A stretch of 64,000 nucleotides of DNA from Eulemur rufifrons (GCF_041146395.1 NC_091006.1:10236001-10300000); one strand, 5' to 3'. Numbered from the stretch's first letter, positions 1 to 14,009 are shown. The notes: generated by a model not told the origin, from the letters alone. Made by a program: numbers and translations.

Positions 1-969
1 CCAAAGCACACCTACTGACCGTCTACTATGTGCCAGGCATCTTCTAGGTACTGGGGACGTAGCAGTGAACAAAATCCATTTAAAAAAGTCAAAAGACCCT
101 GCCCTCATGAAGCTTATGTCTTAGCAAGCGGAGACAGGTGTAAACAAGAGATGAAATAAATAGTGTGTCAATTGGTAGTAAGAGGTAAGGAGTAAAATCA
201 GGAAAGGAGGACAGGTCTTGGGGGATGTGCAAGTTCCAATTTTTATATAGGGTGGTCAGAGAAGGCCTCATTGAGAAGGTGACACTGAGGAGAGACCTGA
301 AGGAGGAGAAGAAGGGAATCATGTGGATAATTGAGAGAAACGATTTCCAGGGTGACGAAACAGCCAGTGCAAAGGCCCTGGGGTGACTTAGACTTAGATG
401 CTCGTGACTTAGACCAGGGTGACAGCAGTAGAAGTGTGACAAATGTGTGGATTCTGGATCGATTTTGAAGGTCAAGCTGACAAGATTTACTGTGGGATTG
501 GGTGTGGCGTATGACCACAAGGTTTTGATCTTGAAACCTGAAACCTAGTTAAACTCATGTCTTAGTTCTTAGAGCTTTATTTATATACTTGGGGTTTTCC
601 GTGCAGACACTTATGTCACCTGTTGAACACAGACAGTTTTGTCTCTTTCCAGTCTGCAACCTTTTATTTCTTTTTCTTGCCTTATTGTGCTATCTAGGAA
701 GCTCAGCCTATATTAAAGAGGAGTGGTAAGAATGAACATCTTTGCCTTTTTCCTGATCTTGGGGAAAACATCCAGTCTTTAACCATCAAGTATAATGTTA
801 GCTGTAGGTTTATTTATTAATTTATTCATTTGTTTGTTCAGGTAAGTGCCCTTGGTACAGCTAGGTAAGGTCCCTTCTATACCTGGCTTGCCTCATGAAT
901 GGAAGTTGACCTTTGCAAAGTAAATTTTCTGTATCTATGGAGATGATCATATGGTTTTCTTTAGTACGT
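1..969. other. Intergenic, no gene seen; ancient interspersed repeat
   Basis: No convincing coding region. The first ~440 bases have the wording of a widespread old mammalian repeat (gtgccaggcat..., 'gagaaggtgacactgagg', 'cagtgcaaaggccctgg'). The same type recurs near 26,200-26,530 and 29,200-29,560. I cannot name the family with certainty. The reading frames here lack splice sites or homology I recognise. Confidence 0.5.
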
Positions 970-1548
970 CCACATGGCAAATTACATTGGTTTTTTTTTT
1001 CTTTTTGTGTGTGTGGTGAGAACACACCTACTCTCTTAGCAATTTTCAAGAATACAATACATCAATATTAACTATAGTCACCGTGTTGTATAAGAGATCT
1101 CTTGAATTGATTCCTCCTATTTCACTGAAACTTTGTATTCTTTGACGAACATCTCCCCACCTTCCCCCTGCCAGGCCCTGGTAACCATCAAACTCTGTAC
1201 TTCAATGAGTTCAACTTTTTCAGATTCTACATGTGAGATCATGCAGTATTTGTCTTTCTGTGCCTGGCTTATTTCGCTTAACATAATGTCCTCCAGGTTC
1301 ATCCACGTTGTTGCAAATGACAGGATCTCATTCTTTTTAAAGGCTGAATAGTATCCCATTGTGCATATGCATACTATTAATACATTTTCTGTATCCATTC
1401 ATCCATTGATGGACACTTAGGTTGATTCCGTGTCTTGGTTATTGTGAATAGCGCAGCAACAAACATGGGAGTGTAGATATCTTCTTGACATATTTACCTC
1501 ATCTCCTTTGTGTATATATACCCAGCTGTGGGATCGCTGGATCTAATT
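970..1548 (-). repeat. L1 3' portion, antisense
   Basis: Reverse-strand LINE-1 3' sequence. The stretch 'atgcagtatttgtctttctg...cctggcttatttcgctta' followed by 'ccaggttcatccacgttgttg' is characteristic of the end of old mammalian L1 elements. The encoded frames are broken. It is followed by an Alu and then by a non-adjacent piece of L1. Confidence 0.8.
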
Positions 1549-1878
1549 GATTTTCTTTTTTTTGAGGCAGAGTCCCACTCTGTCACCCTGGCTAGACTGC
1601 CGTGGCATCAGCCTACCTCACAGCAACCTCAAACTCCTGGGCTCAAGCAATCCTTCTTCCTCAGCCTCTCAAGTAGCTAGAACTACAGGCATTTGCCACC
1701 ATGCCCGGCTAACTTTTTCTATATATTTTAGTTGTCCAGTTAATTTCTTTCTATTTTTTAGTAGAGACGGGGTCTCACTCTTGCTCAGGCTGGTCTCAAA
1801 CTCCTGAGCTCAAACGATCCTCCCGCCTCGGCCTCCCAGGGTGCTAGGATTACAGGCGTGAGCCACCTCGCCCAGCCC
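1549..1878 (-). mobile_element. Alu SINE, antisense, strepsirrhine type
   Basis: Begins with a T-rich stretch (the poly-A tail on the other strand) and ends 'gagccacctcgcccagccc', the Alu head. The linker contains the 'ctatatattttagttgtccagttaatttc' insertion. A flanking duplication around 'ctaattgatttt' is visible on both sides. Confidence 0.9.
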
Positions 1879-2110
1879 TAATTGATTTTTTTGAATGTTG
1901 AACCAACCCTGCCTTCCTGGGATAAACCCCACTTAGTCATAATCTGTTACCCTTCTTATATATTATTGCATTTGTGACAAACATTCTGTTAAGGATTTTT
2001 ACGTCTATGCTTATGAGGTAATGTTGGTCTGCAGTTTTTTTTTCTTGTAATATCTGTCTGATTTTCAGTATTATGGTAATGCTGGCCTCACAAAATAAAT
2101 TACTCCCAGG
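1879..2110 (-). repeat. L1 ORF2 (reverse transcriptase region) fragment, antisense
   Basis: 'gaatgttgaaccaaccctgccttcctgggataaacccc' and the following text match the L1 ORF2 reverse-transcriptase region read backwards. Frames are disrupted. It is not contiguous, in L1 order, with the 3' piece on the other side of the Alu. Confidence 0.75.
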
Positions 2111-4610
2111 CGTTTGGTGAGAACATTTCAAAGAATGCAGCTGCCACGACTGAGCTGGAGAAAGACTGAGGGAGGAGCAGGTGTGGGCGAAAGAGGCAAG
2201 GGCTTAGTTTTGGATGTTTTAAGTTTGAGATACCAATCAGGTATCCTAGTTGAGAAATACGGAGTTGGGTGTAGCACTCTGGAGTTCAGAGGGGCAGTCT
2301 GAGCTGGAGATATAAATTGAGATGTTGTCACCATGTTGATGCCATTTAAAGTCATGAGACTAAATGAGGTGTCCATGGGAGTTGGAGTAGATGGGCGAGA
2401 GGAGCATGGTCTGAACCATCCCAATGTGCTGCCAGTAGCACCCAAAGTTAAGAGGTCCAGGAAATGAGGAGGAATGAGAAATGAGGCAGAGTAGGAGGCA
2501 AACCAGGGACAGAGGAGAGGTCTTAGGAGCCAGGGGGGGATGTTTCTAGGAGAGGGGTTGATGAATGTCAGTCATGCTGAGGGCAGCGGGGAATACAGCA
2601 TTGGGTTTACCAATGTGGAAGTCCTTGGTGATTAGAGTGGTTTGGGTGGAATGGCAGGGAACACGACCAGAGTGGGCACAAGAGGGTGGGGGAGGACAGC
2701 CAGTACAGACACTCCTTTCTACCTGGGTAGGAAGGTGAGAGGGATGATAGCGGGTTTGTATGCAGACGGGAGTAAGTCATGGGAGAAGTCATGACACAGG
2801 GGCAGATGGGAGAAGAGCCAGACCTGGAGAAGGCAAGGAGGGAGGAGCACCTAGCGCACGGTGGAAAGGCGACGTCGTGGGAAAAGGAGAGTATTTGTGC
2901 CTAGATGCAAGTCGGTAGATAGTGATGACCACTCTGGGTCATCAGTGTCTGCGGACTGGTCTGTCACCCCCACTGGACTGTGAGCCTCATGAGGACAGGG
3001 TGGGGCTGTCTTGGCCTCTTGGCAAGTGCCACATAGCCCAGGGCCGGCCACAAAGTAGATGCTGAGCGAAGTGTTCGCTGAATGAGTGAATGCCCTTCAC
3101 AGCGTCACAGAGCATCCGCCTCCCAGGGACAAGGAGCTGTGGAGACATTCGGGCACAGCCTCCCTCCAAAGTTGATGGACACTCAGTCCCACATAACATG
3201 GCACCCTCAGATAGGGAAGCTGAGGGAGTCAAACACGCACCAAAATGCTGATCGACCCCCACTCCACAAATATTTGCTAACTCTGTTTCAAGGGGAAGGG
3301 CAATCAAGGCAGAAGGAACAGCATTTGCAAAGGCCCAGAAACAGGAAAATCCAGGGGGTGCTTGTGGGGACGAGATGAATTGTCTGTTGTGCCTGGACTC
3401 CCACAGAGGGCCATCGGCAGGAGGTGTAGCTGAAGACTCATACAGGAGCCAGGCCACACAGGGCCAGGGTGAGGAGCATGGTTTTGTCCCATTGGCCCTG
3501 GGGAGCCAAGGCAGGCTGCAATCAGGAGAGAGACAGGGGCAAGTTTGTGCTTTAGAAAGAGATCTCTGGCTGCTGAGTGGAGAGTCAATGGGAAGGGGTG
3601 AGACCGGGTTGGTCACAGTCACCCTGTGTCCCCAGCACCACCTAACAAGGAGCAGGGAGGGGCTCAGCAAACACATTTGGAATGACTATGAATGAAGGAA
3701 GGAACAAACCCTTGAATTATTGGATTTTTTATATCGCTGAGAGTAAAAGCCAAAGTCTTTACTGGGACGTTGGAGGCCATATGATCTGGTGCCCTGTCCT
3801 CCTCGCTGGGTACACTGTGGACTCCATGCTGTCCTCTAACCTGCCAGACAGGGCTTGGCACTTGCTGTCCCTGCTCCCGGGAATACTTTTGCCTCAGAAC
3901 ACGCGTTCCACGTGGGCAGGCTTTTGTTTTTCTCTTCTGTTCACCTCTGGATCCACCGTGCCCGTGACACTGCCCAACAGGCAGTCGGCACACAGTATTT
4001 GTCTAGCATCGTCCTGGTCAGGCGAGACCTGCGCAAGCCGGTGCAGGAGGCAAGTGTGAGAGCCAGAGGGACCAGGCTGGGACAGTGCCAGGACAGGGGC
4101 TGGGGCTGGAGCTGATGGCCAGCCAAGCGCAGAGTCTGGGACTGGGGCAGGGATGGGGTGGGGGCCGTGGGAGGGGAGGGGTCGGGGTGGGGCTGTATCC
4201 CGGCTGAGGGTCCGACTCCCACTCCCCTCTCTTTCCAGAGCGGCTCCATGACAAGACCACACAAGTCATCGCAGTCGAGTCGACTCCACCGTGGGCCTGG
4301 AGATCTACGGGCCCATCGAGGCAGGACCGCAGGGCTTGGAGTCCTGGGTGTGTCCTGGTGCCCGCTTGGGGCCGCCCGCCTGCAGCCACAGGCCCTCACG
4401 CTGACCCAGAGCCCTCCGGCCCCACCCGGGCTCCCTGGGACTGTTGGAGTGACACAGACTGTCCCCTATCGCTCAGTGAACAATGCGAGCGTGACATTGC
4501 GCCAGGAAGTGTTGGGGAACTGCTGGACTGCGAGAACACTAGAGTGAGTGAGCAGTTCCTCCTCCGACTCTCTACTGCCCTCTGTTGGAAACCCACAGCA
4601 CTCTAAGGTA
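2111..4610. other. Intergenic, no intact gene; old repeats
   Basis: Mostly unique or very old repeat-derived DNA. Phrases such as 'gcatttgcaaaggcccagaaacagg' and 'ggagccaaggcaggctgcaatcaggagag' belong to diverged ancient repeats. Around 4,239-4,380 is a splice-acceptor-like tract followed by coding-like sequence (see findings). No complete gene model could be built. Confidence 0.5.
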
Positions 4611-5256
4611 AAGGCGCCCCTCGGCATCCTAGGGCAGCGGTCCCCAACATTTGTGGCACCAGGGACCGGTTTCATGGAAGACAGTTTTTCCACGGGTGAG
4701 GGGCGGGGAGGCGGAGCTAAGGCGGTGATGCGGGCGATGGGGAGCAGCTGTAAATACAGATGAAGCTTTGCTGGCCGGCCAGCCACTCACCTCCTGCTCT
4801 GTGGCCCCCGTGTCCTAAGTTTCACGGGAGACAATTTTTCCACGGACTAGGGGATGGGGAAGGCAGAGTTCAGGCGGTGATGCGTGGCCCGGCTCCTACC
4901 AGGCCACAGACTGGTGCTGGGTCACAGCTGGGGAGTTGGGGACCGCAGTCCTAGGGGACTGGTTCCAGGACCCCAGCTCATGCTCCAGTCCGTGATATAA
5001 AATGGCATAGTATTTGCATATAACCTCACAATCCTCCTGTATACTTTAAATCATTTCTAGATGACTTATACTGCCCAATACAATGTAAACGCTATGTAAA
5101 TAATATTAGTTGTTTTGCTGCATTGTTTAGGGAATAATAGCAAGAAAAAAGATCTGTACATGTTTAATATAGACACTTGTTCTTTCCCGGAATATTTTCG
5201 ATGCTCAGTTGATTGAATTCAGGGACGCAGAACCCAGGATAGGGACAGTCCCACTA
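4611..5256 (+). mobile_element. Tigger-like (Tc1/mariner) non-autonomous element, interrupted
   Basis: The segment after the nested hAT copy reads 'gactggttccaggacccc', 'tataaaatggcatagtatttgcatataacct', 'ttaaatcatttctagatgactta' and 'ggaatattttcgatgctcagttg'. These are landmarks of a Tigger-class non-autonomous element as I remember it. The left terminus ('gcgcccctcggcatcc') is separated from the body by the nested element at 4,635-4,948. Right end near 'gacagtcccacta'. Ends are approximate. Confidence 0.6.
4635..4948. mobile_element. Non-autonomous hAT-type DNA transposon with 8-bp target duplication
   Basis: Termini are near-perfect inverted repeats: 'cagcggtccccaac' on the left and 'gttggggaccgcag' on the right. 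The flanks are an exact 8-bp duplication, tcctaggg, at 4,627-4,634 and 4,949-4,956. An 8-bp duplication with central TA is typical of the hAT superfamily (Buster-like preference). No transposase frame is present. The element sits inside a Tigger-like element. Confidence 0.85.
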
Positions 5257-5756
5257 TACCTTATTCCCTTCTGCTGGAACATTGTTTTAATGGCTGCAAA
5301 TCAATGATGTCTAGCACATGCTCTTGGATGGGACGCCCTAATGCAGGGCTCAAGCGACCTTGACATTGAGCGTCGTTCTGACCTTCATGTAATCTGGTGC
5401 TAACCCTAAAGAATTACCCATATGGGAAAACCAGTGCTGCCATTTGGAGCGTGTGGATTTCTACATTTTTATTTGGGATCGTTCCTGAACCCACAGCTTC
5501 TGTGCTATTAAACAGCTATACACATATACCTGCCCTTCCGATAGGAGTCATGTGGTTGTTTGTACCTCTGTTTCAGCCGCCAACCTCTTTTATTAAATTA
5601 AGCATTCTTTTCTTTAGTTTTATTTTTGAAAACCAAAGTTATATATAAAGAGACAAAATGTTCTAGGAGAGTCGTTAAAGAAAATGGCACACCTTGTTCC
5701 CGTTTCCTACTCTACACGGCAGCATTCCTCAGTATCAGTAGGCTGACATTTTGGTT
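5257..5756. other. Intergenic, nothing recognised
   Basis: AT-moderate sequence without a credible gene, RNA gene or repeat that I can name. Confidence 0.5.
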
Positions 5757-5949
5757 GATAATTCCTTGTTGGGGGGTGAGGTGGGGGCTGATTCTTGCAT
5801 CGTAGGATGTTTAGCAACATTCCTGACCTTCACCTACTGCATGTCAATGGCACCCACCTCTCCAGTTGTGATAACCAAATATGTTTCCACATATTACCAA
5901 ATATCCTCAGTCTAGGGGATAAAATCACACCGGCTGAGAACTACTGCCC
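5757..5949 (+). mobile_element. MER5-type hAT-Charlie element
   Basis: 'cgtaggatgtttagcaacattcctgacc', 'gttgtgataaccaaa' and the end 'ccggctgagaactactg' are the well-known body and terminus of MER5A. Short, non-coding, ancient. Confidence 0.8.
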
Positions 5950-6999
5950 CAGAGGTGACCACATTTAACTTTTTAAAAAGTGTAACTTCATACCTTTAAG
6001 TAATATGTCTGTAGTGTAAGTCTTGATTTTTTTACTTTTAGCCATTATCTAGTGACTACCCACAATGGAAGATGAGGATTATTTTTTGTTCACAGACACC
6101 TATGCACACATCACAGACACATACCTGTCCCCCACTATATTTCATAAGTGTGGGACAGAAACACTATTGGCAGCTGAGCCACGATCACTTTTCCTTGAGC
6201 TTTCCCTAGGGAGTCCCTCTTTTCTCTATCACACATCATAGCATTTTTTTGGTTTACCCCATCATTTTACTGCAGCAGATCCTCCAGTAGCTTTCCAAGA
6301 AAGGATACATGGATGGTAACATTTTCAGCTGTTTTCTGTCAACTATGTGGCTTTGGATAAATGACTTCATTTCTCTGGCTTCAGTTTCATATCTATAAAT
6401 AGGAATAAATATTTTTTCTGGCCTCATAGGGCTGTTGTGTGAATGGAAGCAAATAATGTACATAAACCTTGGTTGAGTACTTCATAAATGTTAGCTGTTA
6501 TTACTAGACACACAAAATAGATCAGGATGGTTTTTAAAATTTTCACTTTTAAATATTATTTAAACAGTGATACATATGCCATTTTACAAAATTAAAAGAG
6601 AGGTCAGTTGTGTGTTCTGCCTCTGGTATTAGAAGAAGTTAGGGACCCTCTATAATGTAGTTCAAAGCTTTGGAAAATATCCCAGGTTTTTGTTTGGGAT
6701 CCTAAAGTACTATAATATAGAAGTTAGGGTAAAGTTGAAATAAAGTAGATTTCACAGGAACTGAAGCCCAGTTTCGAATAATCCCTGTTGGGTTTAAGGT
6801 GTTCTGGGATTTTAGAGCACCCTAGTTTAGCTGCCTGGAAGAAGCAAAAACACATCATCTTTAGAGGAAAATACTATTGTCCAGTGCCTCAAATCAGCTC
6901 AATGGTTTTTAAATATCTGGCACTCAACAAAATAGAACCAGGAATATTAGAAGAAAAGTCATGACTGAAAACAAAAGAAACAATAGACAATGGAAGCAG
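5950..6999. other. Intergenic, no gene seen
   Basis: AT-rich. A MIR-like core ('atgtggctttggataaatgacttcatttctctggc') lies near 6,345-6,385. No other feature is supported. Confidence 0.45.
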
Positions 7000-8232
7000 T
7001 TTTATAGTTTTGGCTCATGCATGTAGGTCTTTGATCTATTTTGAATTATGGTATATGGTGTCAGGTAAGGATCCAATTTCATTCTTTGGCATGTGAATAT
7101 CTAGTTTTCCCAGCACGATTTGTTGAAAAGACTGTTGTGTCTCCATTGAATGAATGGTCTTGGCACCCTTGTGAAAAAATAATTTGATCATATATGCAAG
7201 AGTTAATTCTGGACTCTCTGTTCTATTCCATTGGTCTGTATGTCGGGTTTTATGCCAGTACCACACTGTTTTGATTACTGTAGTTTTGTAGTAAATTTTG
7301 AAATCAGAAAGTACAAGTCCTCCAACTTTGTTTTCTTTTTCAAGATTGATTTGGCTATTCAGAGTTCCTTGAGATTCCACGGGAATTTTAAAAGGGATTG
7401 CATCAAATCTGTACAGTGGTTTGGGTAGTACTGATAGCTTAACAATATTAAGTCTTCCAATTCATGAACACAGGATGTCTTTCTACTATTTATGTCTTCG
7501 TTAATGTCTTTTAGCAATGTTTTGTAGTTTTCAGTGTATAAGTCTTTCACCTCCTTGGTTAAGTTAGTTCCTAAGTACTTTATTCCTTTTGATGCTATGA
7601 TAATCAAATTGTTTTCTTAATTTCCTTTTTGAATTGTTCAACACAAATGATGACATCTTGGTGTTGATTTTGCATCTTACTATTTTTTGAATTCTTAGTT
7701 CTAACAGTTTGTGTGGAATCATTAAGGTTTTCTACATATAAGGTCATATCATCTGTGAACAGTGATAATTTCACTTCTTTTTAAATTTGCATGACTTTTA
7801 TTTCCTTTTCTTGAATAATCTCTCTGGCTAGAACTTCCAATACTACGTTGAATAGAAGTGGCAAAGGCAGGGAACATTTTTAGTCTTTGACATCGAGTAG
7901 GATGTTGGCTGTGAGATTTTCATATTTGGGCTTTATTATGTTGAGGTAGTTTTCTTCTATTCCTAGTTTGTTGTGTGTTTTTGTCATGAAAAGGTGCTGA
8001 ATTTTGTCAAATGCTTTTGCTGCATTAATTGAGATGATGATATGGGTTTTTTCCTTCATTTGGTTATATGTTGTATTACAATAATTGATTTTTGTATGTT
8101 GAACCATCCTTGCATACCAGGAATAAATCCTATCTGGTCATTGTGTATAATCCTTTTAATATGCTACTGAATTCAGTTTGCTCGTATTTTACTGAGGATG
8201 CTTGCATCACTGTTCATAAAGAATATAGGTCT
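7000..8232 (-). repeat. L1 ORF2 remnant, antisense
   Basis: Reverse-strand frames at 7,036-7,380 and 7,880-8,107 translate to recognisable LINE-1 ORF2 pieces: a C-terminal part with 'YYKTTVIKTVWYWHK' and a reverse-transcriptase part with 'DAAKAFDKIQH'-like wording. Stops and frameshifts break the frame throughout, so this is a dead copy. Confidence 0.85.
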
Positions 8233-8402
8233 GGGCCAGGTGTGGTTGTTCTTGCCTGTAATCCTAGTATTTGGGAGGCTGAGGTGGGAGGATTGCTTGA
8301 GGCCAGAAGTTTAAGACCAGCCTGAGCAATATAGCAAGACCCCATCTCAAGAAAAAATTTAAAAAATTAGCTGGGCATGGTGGCACGTAACTGTAGTTCC
8401 AG
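8233..8402 (+). mobile_element. Truncated Alu, sense
   Basis: Starts 'gggccaggtgtggttgttcttgcctgtaatcctag' and stops within the right monomer at 'taactgtagttccag' with no A-tail. The linker is the short old type, suggesting an AluJ-age copy. Confidence 0.85.
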
Positions 8403-8830
8403 GTTGACAAGTGTTTTTCTTTCAAGACTATGAATAGATACCCTTCTGCTTTCTGGTCTTCATAGTTTCAGTGAGAAATTTGCTGTTAATCTTGAGACTC
8501 ATTTATTTGTGATGAGTCACTTTTCTCCTGTTGCTTTCAAAATTCTCTCTTTGTATTTGGGTTTTGACAATGTGACTATTAAAAATTTTAATATCTCATT
8601 TAACTGTGTGGTGTTTGTTGAGCTTCATGGATATGTATTTTTCATCAGATTTGGGATGTTTTCAGTTATTATTTCTAAAAATTTATTTCTGCTCCTTTCT
8701 TTCCTCCTTCCCTCATAGGTACTCCTGTGATATGTACATTGGTATACTTAAAGGTCCTTTAAACTCTGTTCATTTTTCTTCATTCTTTTTTTCTTCTCCT
8801 CTGACTGGACACTTTTAATTACCTTATCTT
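8403..8830 (-). repeat. L1-related sequence, antisense
   Basis: 'ttctcctgttgctttcaaaattctctctttgtatttggg' and 'gagcttcatggatatgtatttttcatcagatttggg' resemble 5' parts of old L1M elements on the reverse strand. Assignment is from memory. Confidence 0.5.
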
Positions 8831-8910
8831 CAGGCATGCTTATCTTTTCTTCTTCCTGCTCAAACGTGCTGTTGAACACACTTAAAGAATTTTTCATTTC
8901 AGTTATTGCA

Positions 8911-8968
8911 CCTCTTCTTCTCCCCCTCCCCCTCCGCCTCCTCCTCCTCCTCCTTCTGCCTCTTCTTT
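8911..8968. repeat. CTC/CTT microsatellite
   Basis: Imperfect run of ctc and ctt units directly before an Alu monomer on the reverse strand. It is probably grown from that element's A-rich tail. Confidence 0.8.
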
Positions 8969-9087
8969 TGGTAGAGACAGGGTCTTGCTCTTGCTCAGGC
9001 TGGTCTCGAACTCCTGGCCTCAAGTGATCCTCCTGCCTCAGCCTCCCAAAGTGCTAGGATTACAGGTGTAAGCCACCTCGCCCAGCC
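8969..9087 (-). mobile_element. Alu left monomer (FLAM-like), antisense
   Basis: Single-monomer Alu: 'gtagagacagggtcttgctcttgctcaggctgg' through 'gtaagccacctcgcccagcc'. Confidence 0.85.
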
Positions 9088-9099
9088 TAGATTATAATT

Positions 9100-9675
9100 T
9101 TTTAAAGTACTTAGCTGAGCTGTACACTTTTGATATGGGTGCTTTTTAGGGTCTGTATTATTCTACAGTAAAAAGCATAAAAATAGAGTTGGAAAACTTT
9201 CTCATGAAAAAACCTCCTAGCCCTGATAGCTTTATCAGTGAGCTACCAAATATTGAAGTACAAATTAACAGTCTTGTCCAAAGTGTGTCATACACTAGAA
9301 AAAAAGAGTGCACACTTTAACTCATTTTATGAGGGAATATAACTGTCACACCAAAACCCAACAAGGAAATTATAAGAAAGAAAAGTTAGAACCTAATCTC
9401 CTTCAGAAACATAAATACAAATATACTAAACAAAATATTAATAATTAGCTAACAAAGCCCCATGATATATAAAAAGAATATATATCCTAATCAAGTGAAT
9501 TTTGTTCTAGGAATGCAAGGATGGCTCAGCATTTGAAAATCAATTTATATAATTCACCATATTAACAGAAAAAAAATGGAGAAAAACCATATGGTTATCT
9601 AGATAGATAGAGGAAAAGCAAGAATTAATTGCTAAGGATTAACATACTTCTATTATTTTTTTAAAAATCAAACTA
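9100..9675 (+). repeat. L1 ORF2 fragment, sense
   Basis: 'ccctgatagctttatcagtgagctaccaaatattg' and 'ttctaggaatgcaaggatggctcagcatttgaaaatcaa' are classic L1 reverse-transcriptase-region wording. Heavily decayed. Confidence 0.75.
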
Positions 9676-10687
<1,012 letters not shown>

Positions 10688-10894
10688 CTTTGTCTTTATG
10701 ATATCTTTATGAAAGATTTCTTATGCAGGAAACAACACAACAAAGGAAGAGATTAACAAACTGGATTACATTAATGTTAAGAGCTCTTACTCATTCAAGG
10801 ACGACAATAAGAGAGTGAGCGGCCAAGCCACAGAGTGGGAGGAGATACTTGCAGCACACATAACCAACAAAGGGCTCGAATTTAGAATATATAT
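10688..10894 (+). repeat. L1 remnant, sense
   Basis: 'aaacaacacaacaaaggaagagattaacaaactgg' continues the L1 copy interrupted by the flanking Alus. Confidence 0.6.
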
Positions 10895-12100
<1,206 letters not shown>

Positions 12101-12729
12101 ATCTCCCTTCTCCCTCCAATCCTATTCCCCAGATGTGACCCCCAATTAAAAATGTGGTAGGTATTTTTTTCTCTATGCCTATGGAAACAGGTAGGTGTAT
12201 TTCTTTATCCAGATGGAGACCTGCTCTTCTGCACTTTGCCTTTTTCAAGTAGTCTCATGTATCTTGGAGATGTTTCTAATCAGAATAAAAACAGCTGAGC
12301 CATGCCTCTTCCTTGTCACACAGTGACCCACCCATTAGCTACCCTGTATTTATCGTCCCCATACTGATGAGCAGGCAGGGTGTTTCCTAGTATTTGAGGC
12401 TACAATAGTGTTGCAAGGAATATTTTTGAACATTCTTGTTTTCCACATGTGAGTATCTGGGAAAGAAACAAATTTCCAGAACTGGAGTTGACGGTTCCAA
12501 GAGTGTATGCATGTTAAACCTAGTAGGTGCTACTTTAAAAAAAAAAAAAAGGTGTTCCATGTTAAAAAAAAAAAAAAAAAAAAAAAGGTAAGCTAGAAAA
12601 TAAAATGTGGGAGTGTGGCAGGACCCGTGGAGGGAGAGAGTGATTGGTTCCATTTTCTTCCCCAGAGCATCTCAGATATTGTCAACTGCAACGTGATATC
12701 TGTGGTCCAAGTGAGGCTGGGCTAGGAGG
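12101..12729. other. Intergenic, no gene seen; poly-A tracts
   Basis: Unremarkable AT-rich DNA with two A-runs (about 12,536-12,551 and 12,565-12,586). The second is long enough to be length-polymorphic. Confidence 0.5.
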
Positions 12730-12925
12730 GGCTGGGTGCGTGAGCCTGTAGCCCTAGCTACTCAGGACACTAAGGCAGGAGGATTGCTTGAGCCTAAGAG
12801 TTCAAGGTTACAGTCAGCTATGATTGTACCACTGCACTCCAGCCTGGGTGACAGAGTGGCACCTGTCTCAAAAAAAAAAAAATAAAATAAAAATAAAAAT
12901 AAAAATAAACAAAGAAAAGAAAAGG
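12730..12925 (+). mobile_element. Alu right-monomer (FRAM-like), sense
   Basis: 'ggctgggtgcgtgagcctgtagccctagctactcagg' to 'cctgggtgacagag', then an A-rich (aaaat)n tail. Confidence 0.8.
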
Positions 12926-12939
12926 CCAAACTGTTTTCT

Positions 12940-13990
12940 CAAAGTGGCAATGTGGTGATTGTACCATTATACATTCCCACTAGCAGGGTGTGAAGATGTC
13001 CTTTCTTCTACATCCTTCCCAACACTTGGTACTGTCAGGGTCAGTCTTTTTTCATGTTAACCGTTCTAATAGATGGGTAGTGACCTTGGTGTGGTTTTCA
13101 TTTGCATTTCTCTAAGGACTCATGATGTTGAGCATCTTTTTATTCGCCACCTGCATATTTTCTCTAGTGAAGTATTTGTTCAAATCATTTGCCCATTTTT
13201 AAGAGTTGGGTTTTCTAGCTATTGACTTCTAGGAGTTCTTAAATATTTGGATACTAGTTGCTTATCAAGTATGTGATTTGAAAATATTTTCTTCCAATCT
13301 GTGGCTTGTCTTTTCATTCTCTTAATATTTTTTGAAGAGCAGGAATTTTTAATTTTTTTTTTTTTTTTGAGACAAGGTCTCGCTCTATCATCTAGACTGT
13401 GGACGACAATGACAAGTTTTTAATTTGGATGAAGTCTGATTTATCAAGGTTTTCTCTTATGAATCATGCTTTAGGTGTTGTATAAAATGACATTTTGCCT
13501 CATCACAAAGATCAGAAGATTTTTCCTATGTTTTCTTATAGAAATTTTCTAGTTTTAGGTTTTGCATTTAGGGCTATGGTTCATTTTGAGTTAACTTTTA
13601 TATATAAAACGTCTTTATATTTAAAGTGCATTTCTTGTGGGCGGCATAGAATTGGGTCTTGCTTTTTTCTTTCAGTCTGATAATTTCTGTCTAATAACTG
13701 TATTTACATAATTTGGGTTTAGTATGCTTATTAATATAGTTAGATGTGAATGTATTATCTTCATATTTTTTCCTATGCATCCTATCTGGTCTTTGTTCTC
13801 TTTTTCTACCTTCTTTTGGATGAATCAAGTATTTTTTATGATTCCATTCTATCTTCTTTGTGGGTGTATTATCTATAGCTCTTTGTCTTGTTATTTTAGT
13901 GGTCACTTTAGAGTTTATAATCTGTATCTTTACCTTATTACAAATTCAAGTGACATGGTTGAGAAATTCAAGGTTGTTGAATTTTTGTAG
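12940..13990 (-). repeat. L1 3' region, antisense
   Basis: 'attgtaccattatacattcccactagcagggtg', 'ttttcatttgcatttctctaagg' and 'tttgaaaatattttcttccaatctgtggcttg' are hallmark reverse-strand L1M 3' sequences. A short Alu fragment (about 13,355-13,400) is embedded. Confidence 0.8.
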
Positions 13991-14009
13991 GTTATGCAAA
14001 AACCAATCT

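Noticed and set aside
7036..8107. Reverse-transcriptase-like protein
   Set aside because: Dead L1 ORF2 fragments with stops and shifts, annotated as repeat rather than gene.
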